DNA from: Candidatus Pullichristensenella stercoripullorum | Lineage (GTDB): Bacteria > Bacillota > Clostridia > Christensenellales > Aristaeellaceae | Reading direction: 5' to 3' | Length of the DNA: 7,954 bases | Assembly: GCA_018712885.1 (NCBI GenBank) | Contig: DVGE01000269.1 | Coordinates: 1-7,954 of the forward strand | Shown here: positions 1 to 4,301 of the stretch, piece by piece | How the letters are laid out: each line of letters begins with the position of its first letter | How positions within the stretch are numbered: position 1 is the stretch's first letter | Made by a program: the position numbers and the translations under genes | Notes under the pieces: generated by a model | The model's database searches: none | Seen by the model: only the letters and a program-made list of their open reading frames with translations | Told to the model about the DNA's origin: nothing

Positions 1-10
1 GATTTAGCTA

Positions 11-59
11 TACTCGGGACGATTTAATTCGTTGACAAGTATAGTAATCGTCCCGAGTA
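11..59. repeat. 14-bp perfect inverted repeat near the window edge
   Basis: TACTCGGGACGATT at 11-24 is the exact reverse complement of 46-59, with a 21-nt AT-rich spacer holding TTGACA (32-37). No T-run follows either arm directly, so it does not look like a normal intrinsic terminator. No -10 element lies at a usual distance from the TTGACA. It may be a dimeric operator, or a long-loop RNA hairpin belonging to a gene left of the window. From 60 to 245 I see no convincing gene or RNA. The short open frames there have no ribosome binding site and run into the tRNA region. Confidence 0.6.
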
Positions 60-245
60 GGGTGCATTTTTCGGGGGAAAAGGCGGTTTTTGAGGCTGGG
101 GGAAGCAAAAATCCGAACTTTCATGAGGTGAAGCGAGGGGCTGAAAAACGGCGATTTGGCGCTTGTGTTGGTGAATGTTGCAGAAACAGGAGCGATATGG
201 GGGAAGAGAAGGGCATATTTGCAAGATTCCAGCATCAAAACAAGC

Positions 246-282
246 AAAAAAAAGAACGTCAGCTTTGTATCAAAGTTGACGT
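246..282 (-). terminator. Intrinsic terminator of the tRNA operon
   Basis: On the minus strand a 12-bp stem (arms 271-282 and 256-267, one G-T wobble) with a 3-nt loop (268-270) is followed, after two intervening bases and a C, by eight T residues (the A-run 246-253 on the plus strand). It starts 7 nt beyond the CCA end of tRNA-Leu, so it ends the Thr-Tyr-Leu transcript. Confidence 0.9.
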
Positions 283-289
283 CCTTAGG

Positions 290-377
290 TGGTGCGGGAA
301 ACAGGACTTGAACCTGCATGAGCGTATTGCTCACTAGAACCTGAATCTAGCGCGTCTGCCAATTCCGCCATTCCCGC
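290..377 (-). tRNA. tRNA-Leu (anticodon CAG)
   Basis: The 88-nt gene reads from 377 down to 290. The acceptor stem GCGGGAA pairs with TTCCCGC, the discriminator is A, and the CCA end is encoded. The anticodon stem CTAGA/TCTAG encloses the loop TTCAGGT, giving anticodon CAG (plus-strand 341-343), which decodes CUG. The long variable arm with a GAGC/GCTC stem is the class II structure expected of leucine tRNAs. The T arm carries GGTTCAAGTCC. It is the last gene of the tRNA operon, 4 nt after tRNA-Tyr. Confidence 0.97.
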
Positions 378-381
378 TTGT

Positions 382-466
<85 letters not shown>

Positions 467-497
467 ATTTTGTTTTGGGCGGCCCGGCCAGCAAAAG

Positions 498-573
498 TGG
501 AGCTGGCGATGGGACTCGAACCCGCAACCTGCTGATTACAAATCAGCTGCTCTGCCAATTGAGCTACGCCAGC
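498..573 (-). tRNA. tRNA-Thr (anticodon TGT)
   Basis: The 76-nt gene reads from 573 down to 498. The acceptor stem GCTGGCG pairs with CGCCAGC, the discriminator is T, and CCA is encoded. The anticodon stem GCTGA/TCAGC encloses TTTGTAA, giving anticodon TGT (plus-strand 538-540), which decodes ACA and by wobble other ACN codons. The D arm and the T arm (GGTTCGAGTCC) are canonical. It is the first gene of the tRNA operon, about 40 nt from the -10 box. Confidence 0.97.
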
Positions 574-611
574 GCGTCACCACGCCCGGGCTTTTATCGG
601 CAACAGAGTAT

Positions 612-639
612 ATTATACACGTTTTCACCCATTTGTCAA
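612..639 (-). promoter_or_regulatory. Sigma-70/A promoter of the tRNA operon
   Basis: On the minus strand a perfect TTGACA (639-634) and a perfect TATAAT (617-612) are separated by 16 bp. Both consensus hexamers immediately upstream of tRNA-Thr fit the strong promoters usual for stable RNA genes. Transcription should begin near 605. Confidence 0.9.
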
Positions 640-663
640 GCCCCTTTTTCCGGCAGCGAATGT

Positions 664-684
664 AAAAAAGCGCGGAAACACTTT
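664..684 (-). terminator. Possible weak terminator after the dipeptidase gene
   Basis: Just past the dipeptidase stop, the minus strand can form a 6-bp stem AAAGTG/CGCTTT (684-679 with 672-667, one wobble and a 6-nt loop), followed by three further T residues of a six-T run (669-664). The stem is weak, so the call is tentative. Its position between the dipeptidase and the tRNA promoter is where a terminator would be expected. Confidence 0.4.
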
Positions 685-692
685 ACCGTGCC

Positions 693-1295
693 TTACCCCG
701 GCAGAAAATCGAAATACGTCTCGGGGTACGGCTCCTGCGCCAGCGAATAGTGCCACCACTCGTTTTCGTAGGGCGCAAAGCCGCTTTCTTCCATGATGCC
801 CCGCAAAAGCAGGCGGTTTCGCGCCGCCTCTTCCGCCACGGGCGCGCCGTGATGGGAGATCGCGTCCATCAGGTCGAAGCATCCGCCCATCTCCAAAGGA
901 ACGCCGTCCGGCCGCGCGAGCGTCAGGTCTACGGCGCTGCCGCGGCTGTGGCCGGAGCGCGCCGCCACATAGCCGAGCGGCACGATGTCGGTTTTTTCGA
1001 TGTTGGGGTAGTGCCGGCGCTTCGTCTTCCCGTCTTCCGGCGCGGCGCACCAGGCGAGGAAGCGATCCACGGCCCGCTGCGGGCGGTAGGCGTCCCAGAG
1101 CAGCAACCGGAGCCCGGTTTTTTCCGCCCGTTTCGCGGCGATGGCGAGGGCGGCGGCCAGCTCCACCGTGCCGGCGAGACGGTTTTGCGCGTAGCCGTCC
1201 ACCGCCGCGCCGGTGAAATTGTCTTCCGAGGCGTATTTGGCGTCCCAGAGGATGCCGGGGACGGCTTCGTCCAGCCAGACAAATCCCGCTTGCAT
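693..1295 (-). CDS. ddpX: D-Ala-D-Ala dipeptidase, VanX/DdpX type (peptidase family M15D)
   Basis: This 200-aa zinc peptidase is predicted to cleave the free dipeptide D-Ala-D-Ala in the cytoplasm; no signal peptide or membrane segment is visible. The family signature is complete: WDAYRPQRA with Arg71, SGHSRGSAVDL with zinc ligands His116 and Asp123, and ENEWWHYS with Glu179 and zinc ligand His182. VanX itself uses Arg71, His116, Asp123, Glu181 and His184, so length and spacing match almost exactly. The ATG at 1295 is chosen because AGGAGG (1303-1308) lies 7 nt upstream; the frame continues further upstream without another good site. No vanH, vanA/B or vanRS gene is nearby, so a role in dipeptide turnover or peptidoglycan recycling is more likely than glycopeptide resistance. 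It is divergent from the aldolase gene; I could not identify its own promoter with confidence. Confidence 0.9.
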   Translation of the reverse strand: MQAGFVWLDEAVPGILWDAKYASEDNFTGAAVDGYAQNRLAGTVELAAALAIAAKRAEKTGLRLLLWDAYRPQRAVDRFLAWCAAPEDGKTKRRHYPNIEKTDIVPLGYVAARSGHSRGSAVDLTLARPDGVPLEMGGCFDLMDAISHHGAPVAEEAARNRLLLRGIMEESGFAPYENEWWHYSLAQEPYPETYFDFLPG

Positions 1296-1335
1296 AGGTT
1301 TGCCTCCTTTGGGCCGCGGTCGGCAAGTTTTTCCT

Positions 1336-1349
1336 GGAAAACGCTTGCA
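1336..1349. promoter_or_regulatory. cre-like operator (CcpA/LacI family) over the aldolase -35 box
   Basis: The 14-mer GGAAAACGCTTGCA matches the catabolite-responsive element consensus TGWAARCGYTWNCA at 13 of 14 positions (first base G instead of T), and the looser form TGWNANCGNTNWCA at 12 of 14. It has the central CG typical of LacI-family operators. It overlaps the -35 hexamer of the aldolase promoter (1345-1350), a position where a bound repressor would block initiation. No regulator gene is visible in the window. Confidence 0.5.
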
Positions 1350-1372
1350 AAACCGCGCCGTGTCGCTATAAT
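1345..1372 (+). promoter_or_regulatory. Sigma-70/A promoter of the aldolase gene
   Basis: TTGCAA (1345-1350) and a perfect TATAAT (1367-1372) are 16 bp apart, with the start site expected near 1379. A small palindrome, TTGGG-AC-CCCAA (1377-1388), sits on the predicted start site and could form a 5' hairpin or operator. The 5' untranslated region would be about 36 nt. Confidence 0.75.
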
Positions 1373-1414
1373 AGGGTTGGGACCCCAAAACCCAAGAGAA
1401 AGGTCGGTCGTGAC

Positions 1415-2251
1415 ATGGCGCTTTACAATATGAAGGAGATCCTCCTGGACGCGCAGAAGCGCGCGTATGGCGTGGGCTATTTCAACGCCGTCAACCTGGA
1501 AATGATCCGCGCCTACATCGAGGCGGCGGAAGAACTGGATTCGCCCATCATCATCGGCACGGCGGAGGCGCTCTTGCCCATCGCCCCCTTCGAGTGGATC
1601 GTGCCGGCGATGCTGGACGCGGCGCGGCGCGCCAGGGTGCCGGTGGCGGTGCACCTGGACCACACCTACCATTTCAATACCCTGATGCAGGCGCTGCGCG
1701 CGGGCTTTGGCTCCATCATGTACGACGGTTCGCGCGAGAGCCACGAAGACAACCTCCAGCACTCCGCGGCCATCGCCCGCATCGCCCACGGCATGGGCGT
1801 GGGGCTGGAATGTGAGCTGGGCAGCGTCAGCGGCCTTTCCGACGAAGCCGGGCATGAGGACAAGATGGTCTACACCGAGCCCTCCGAGGCGGCGGCGTTT
1901 CTGGAGCGCACGGGCGCGGACTTCCTGGCCGTGTCCATCGGCACGGTGCACGGCGTGTACAAGGCCGAGCCGCATCTGGACATACCGCGCCTCAAACAGA
2001 TCCGCGCCGCGGTGGACGCGCCACTGGTGTTGCACGGGGGCTCCGGGCTTTCGGACGCGGACTTCCAGAACACTATCGCCGGCGGCATCGTCAAGATCAA
2101 CGTCTTTACCGATGTGATCCTCGCCGCCAAGCGCGCGCTCGCCGAACATCCCGAAGCGAGCTACAACGACGGCATCTGCCTGGCGCGGGAGGCCATGAAG
2201 GAAGCGACGCTGGAAAAGCTGCGCATCTTCGGCAGCGCGGGCAAGGCGTAA
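1415..2251 (+). CDS. fba: Class II (zinc) ketose-bisphosphate aldolase, probably fructose-1,6-bisphosphate aldolase
   Basis: This 278-aa cytoplasmic enzyme is predicted to cleave a ketose 1,6-bisphosphate into dihydroxyacetone phosphate and an aldehyde, reversibly, in glycolysis/gluconeogenesis. The (beta/alpha)8 class II motifs are in order: start MALYNMKEIL, VHLDHTY with Asp82 and zinc ligand His83, YDGSRE, LECELG near 131-136, GTVHG with zinc ligand His179, LHGGSG with zinc ligand His207, and KINVFTD (227-233) for the substrate phosphate. The length fits the short class IIB group (about 280 aa), shared by FbaA, GatY/KbaY (tagatose-bisphosphate) and IolJ. The motifs alone do not settle the substrate. 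The ATG is preceded by AAAGG about 11 nt upstream, a modest site, but the N-terminus fits the family. It is a single-gene transcript between its own promoter and a terminator, with a cre-like site suggesting carbon-source control. Confidence 0.93.
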   Translation: MALYNMKEILLDAQKRAYGVGYFNAVNLEMIRAYIEAAEELDSPIIIGTAEALLPIAPFEWIVPAMLDAARRARVPVAVHLDHTYHFNTLMQALRAGFGSIMYDGSRESHEDNLQHSAAIARIAHGMGVGLECELGSVSGLSDEAGHEDKMVYTEPSEAAAFLERTGADFLAVSIGTVHGVYKAEPHLDIPRLKQIRAAVDAPLVLHGGSGLSDADFQNTIAGGIVKINVFTDVILAAKRALAEHPEASYNDGICLAREAMKEATLEKLRIFGSAGKA

Positions 2252-2264
2252 GAAGATCATATAG

Positions 2265-2292
2265 AGCGGGCGGCGCGAGGCCGTCCGCTTTT
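2265..2292 (+). terminator. Intrinsic terminator of the aldolase gene
   Basis: A 10-bp GC-rich stem, AGCGGGCGGC (2265-2274) with GCCGTCCGCT (2280-2289, one G-T wobble), closes a GCGAG loop and runs into TTTT (2289-2292). It begins 13 nt after the aldolase stop and lies between two convergent genes. The T-run is short. The reverse strand has no T-run, so it may not stop the macrodomain gene efficiently. Confidence 0.75.
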
Positions 2293-2295
2293 GCG

Positions 2296-2808
2296 TTACG
2301 GGAGCGCCTCCAAATCCCCAAACAGCCTTTCCCCCATCGCCACGCTCGCCGCGTCGTAGAGTACGAGACAGACGGCCATGTCGTTTTCTTCGAGGAAGCG
2401 ACTGATCGTCCCCGCCGCCACGCGCAGCGCCGCTTCGAGGGGGTAGCCGTAGATGCCGGCGGAGATGAGCGGGAAGGCGACGCTCTGGCAGCCGCGCTCT
2501 TTGGCCAAAAGCAGGCTGTTTTCATAGCAGGCGGTCAAAAGCGCCTCCTCGCCGCGCGCGCCGCCGCGCCAGATGGGGCCGACGGTGTGGATGACGTATT
2601 TGCAGGGCAGGCGGTAGCCCTTCGTCAGCTTCGCCTCGCCCGTTTCGCAGCCGCCCAGCGTCCGGCACTCGCGCACAAGTTCCGGCCCGGCGGCGCGGTG
2701 GATGCAGCCGTCCACTCCGCCCCCGCCGAGCAGCGTTTTGTTGGCGGCGTTGACGATGGCGTCCACGGCCATTTGGGTGATGTCCCCGCGCACGATCTTC
2801 AAGGGCAT
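2296..2808 (-). CDS. Single macrodomain protein, ADP-ribose / O-acetyl-ADP-ribose deacetylase type (YmdB/MacroD-like)
   Basis: The 170-aa protein is essentially one macrodomain, a fold that binds ADP-ribose and in this subgroup deacetylates O-acetyl-ADP-ribose or removes mono-ADP-ribose from proteins. Visible motifs are IVRGDIT (Asp9), DAIVNAAN (Asn20, Asn23), GGGGVDGCIHRAAG (28-41, with the key Asp33), CETGEAKLTKGY (54-65), the strand YVIHTVGP and the phosphate loop ISAGIYGYP (115-123). These are the MacroD-type catalytic features, so it is probably active and cytoplasmic. The ATG at 2808 is chosen because a purine-rich GGAAAGGGGG (2824-2815) lies upstream and the family starts near the first strand. 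The frame stays open further upstream to 2949 but would run through the promoter. It stands alone, convergent with the aldolase and divergent from pyrC. No ADP-ribosyltransferase or sirtuin partner is in view, so its substrate cannot be inferred. Confidence 0.9.
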   Translation of the reverse strand: MPLKIVRGDITQMAVDAIVNAANKTLLGGGGVDGCIHRAAGPELVRECRTLGGCETGEAKLTKGYRLPCKYVIHTVGPIWRGGARGEEALLTACYENSLLLAKERGCQSVAFPLISAGIYGYPLEAALRVAAGTISRFLEENDMAVCLVLYDAASVAMGERLFGDLEALP

Positions 2809-2839
2809 GCGCGCGCCCCCTTTCCACGGCTTTTTCCAA

Positions 2840-2868
2840 AGTATAGCACAGTTTGTCGCAAAGGGCAA
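2840..2868 (-). promoter_or_regulatory. Sigma-70/A promoter of the macrodomain gene
   Basis: On the minus strand TTGCCC (2868-2863) is followed after 17 bp by TATACT (2845-2840), with a TGC directly before it forming an extended -10. It lies about 32 nt upstream of the chosen ATG, which supports that start. Confidence 0.7.
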
Positions 2869-2904
2869 CGCCATGACCGCGTATGTAAAACTTTCCGCGC
2901 GCCG

Positions 2905-2933
2905 TTGACAGGCTCGGGGAATCGTGATAAAAT
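2905..2933 (+). promoter_or_regulatory. Sigma-70/A promoter of the pyrC-carA-carB operon
   Basis: A perfect TTGACA (2905-2910), a 17-bp spacer and TAAAAT (2928-2933), with TGA just before the -10 box, make a strong extended -10 promoter. Transcription should begin between 2938 and 2941, giving a leader of about 100 nt before pyrC. Confidence 0.85.
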
Positions 2934-2940
2934 TTTCAGG

Positions 2941-3045
2941 ATGAACCACGAAACCAGCATGACCGGCAGGGTGCGCGCCGCCGCGTTGGGGGTATGTTTC
3001 CTGCCGCAGGGCAGGTATTTTTTTGCAAAGGAGGTCAGGGCGTGA
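2941..3045 (+). CDS. Possible 34-codon leader peptide of the pyr operon
   Basis: An ATG at 2941 opens a 34-aa frame (MNHETSMTGR... ending EVRA) that runs through the whole leader and its terminator. Its TGA (3043-3045) overlaps the pyrC start codon GTG (3042-3044). The placement recalls the E. coli pyrBI leader peptide, whose translation suppresses a terminator when UTP is low. Against it, there is no ribosome binding site beyond CAGG touching the ATG, and the ATG lies almost on the predicted transcription start, so translation would have to be leaderless or begin at an internal codon (ATG 2959, GTG 2971). The peptide has no recognisable family. It may be fortuitous. Confidence 0.25.
   Translation: MNHETSMTGRVRAAALGVCFLPQGRYFFAKEVRA
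2964..3024 (+). promoter_or_regulatory. Putative transcription attenuator in the pyr leader
   Basis: CCTGCC (3000-3005) and GGCAGG (3010-3015) form a perfect 6-bp stem with a GCAG loop, followed by TA and seven T residues (3018-3024), a short but plausible intrinsic terminator just before the pyrC ribosome binding site. The same CCTGCCG (3000-3006) can pair instead over 7 bp with CGGCAGG at 2964-2970, enclosing a small CGCG/CGCG hairpin (2974-2985). The two structures exclude each other, as in antiterminator/terminator switches. Attenuation of pyrimidine operons is well known in Bacillota (PyrR) and enterics (pyrBI). I do not see the conserved PyrR binding loop, so the signal is unknown. Confidence 0.55.
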
Positions 3046-4301
3046 CGCTTATCTTCAAGAACGCACAGCTCTGCGCGAACGGTCAGCGCACGCGCACGGA
3101 CGCGCTTTTGGAAGACGGCCGCCTCGTGGCCATGGAACCGGGCATTCCCGTTCCCTCCCGGGCCGTGGTGTTGGAAAAACCGAATATCGTTCTCTTTCCC
3201 GGTTTGATCGACGTGCATGTGCATCTTCGAGAGCCGGGATTTTCTTATAAGGAGACGATGGGGACGGGCACGCTGGCGGCGGCGCGCGGCGGCTTCACGC
3301 GCGTGTGCGCCATGCCGAACCTCGACCCCGTGCCGGACGACCGCGAACATCTGGATGCGCAGCTTGCGCGCATCCGCGCGGAGGCGCATGTGCGCGTTTC
3401 CCCCTACGGAGCCATCACCCGCGGGGAAAAGGGCGAGGCGCTGGCCGACCTGGAGGCCATGGCCCCCTTCGTGGCCGGCTTTTCCGACGACGGGCACGGC
3501 GTGCAGAGCGAGGAAATGATGCGCGCGGCCATGCTGGAAGCCAAACGTTTGGGCAAGATCATCGCCGCCCACTGCGAGGACATGGCGCTCGTGCGCGGCG
3601 GCTGCATCCACGACGGCGCCTACGCCCGCGCCCACCATCTTCCTGGCATCTGCTCGGAAAGCGAATGGCGGCAGGTGGAGCGCGATCTGCGCCTGGCCGA
3701 AGAGACGGGCTGCAAGTACCACGTCTGCCACGTTTCCACCAAGGAAAGCGTCGCCCTCATCCGCGCGGCCAAGGCCCGGGGCGTGGACGTGACCTGCGAG
3801 ACGGGGCCGCATTACCTGACGCTGGACGAAAACTGCCTGCAGGACGAGGGGCGCTTCAAGATGAACCCGCCCCTGCGCGCAAGGGAGGACCGCGAGGCGC
3901 TGCTTACGGGCCTGCTCGACGGCACGGTGGACATGGTGGCCACCGACCACGCGCCCCATTCCGCCGCGGAAAAATCGCGCGGCCTGCGCGGGAGCCTCAT
4001 GGGGGTGGTGGGTCTGGAAACGGCCTTCCCCGTGCTCTACACGCATCTGGTCAAAACCGGCGCGATGACGCTGGAAGCGCTGCTCGACCGCATGCGCGTT
4101 CGTCCCGCCGCCCGCTTCGGCTTTGACGATCAAAACGACTGGACGGCGTTCGATCTGGACAGCGCCTGCACCATCGACCCGCAGACGTTCCTCTCCCGAG
4201 GACGCGCCACGCCCTTTGCCGGCATGGACGTCTTTGGGGAATGCCTTTTGACGATCGTAGGAGGGAAAATCGCATGGCAACACCGTATGACCGCAAACTA
4301 G
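3042..4301 (+). CDS. pyrC: Dihydroorotase (class I)
   Basis: The 419-aa enzyme cyclises N-carbamoyl-L-aspartate to dihydroorotate, the third step of de novo UMP synthesis, in the cytoplasm. It is an amidohydrolase-superfamily metalloenzyme with the full motif set: DVHVHLREPG (metal ligands His59 and His61, substrate Arg63), MPNLDPVPD (Asn93), FSDDGHG (Asp149/150), AAHCED (His177), CHVST (His230), KMNPPLR (Asn275) and ATDHAPH (catalytic Asp302). Length and motifs place it with the long class I bacterial enzymes, not the shorter E. coli PyrC type. The start is GTG at 3042, set by AAAGGAGG (3027-3034) 7 nt upstream; the frame is open further up but has no better site. It is the first gene of the operon and its last 28 nt overlap carA. 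Expression may be governed by the leader attenuator. Confidence 0.95.
   Translation: MTLIFKNAQLCANGQRTRTDALLEDGRLVAMEPGIPVPSRAVVLEKPNIVLFPGLIDVHVHLREPGFSYKETMGTGTLAAARGGFTRVCAMPNLDPVPDDREHLDAQLARIRAEAHVRVSPYGAITRGEKGEALADLEAMAPFVAGFSDDGHGVQSEEMMRAAMLEAKRLGKIIAAHCEDMALVRGGCIHDGAYARAHHLPGICSESEWRQVERDLRLAEETGCKYHVCHVSTKESVALIRAAKARGVDVTCETGPHYLTLDENCLQDEGRFKMNPPLRAREDREALLTGLLDGTVDMVATDHAPHSAAEKSRGLRGSLMGVVGLETAFPVLYTHLVKTGAMTLEALLDRMRVRPAARFGFDDQNDWTAFDLDSACTIDPQTFLSRGRATPFAGMDVFGECLLTIVGGKIAWQHRMTAN

Noticed and set aside
31..60. Plus-strand promoter using the TTGACA at 32-37
   Set aside because: No acceptable -10 hexamer lies 15-19 bp downstream; the sequence there is the GC-rich arm of the inverted repeat.
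8..337. Overlapping short frames on both strands at the left edge
   Set aside because: They lack ribosome binding sites and run through the terminator and the tRNA-Leu gene.
693..1295. Glycopeptide resistance gene
   Set aside because: Only the dipeptidase is present; vanH, a D-Lac or D-Ser ligase and vanRS are absent, so resistance cannot be claimed.
929..2260. Long open frame (443 codons) on the minus strand opposite the aldolase and continuing into the dipeptidase region
   Set aside because: It is antisense to the aldolase, reads the dipeptidase in the wrong frame and has no recognisable domain.
2941..3000. PyrR-binding anti-antiterminator in the pyr leader
   Set aside because: I looked for the conserved AGUCC...AGAGAGG-type loop and did not find it, so PyrR control is not claimed.
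2799..4283. Long open frame (494 codons) on the minus strand opposite pyrC
   Set aside because: It is antisense to a clear dihydroorotase with all its motifs, has a low-complexity His/Arg/Ala/Gly-rich translation typical of GC-rich shadow frames, and matches no family.
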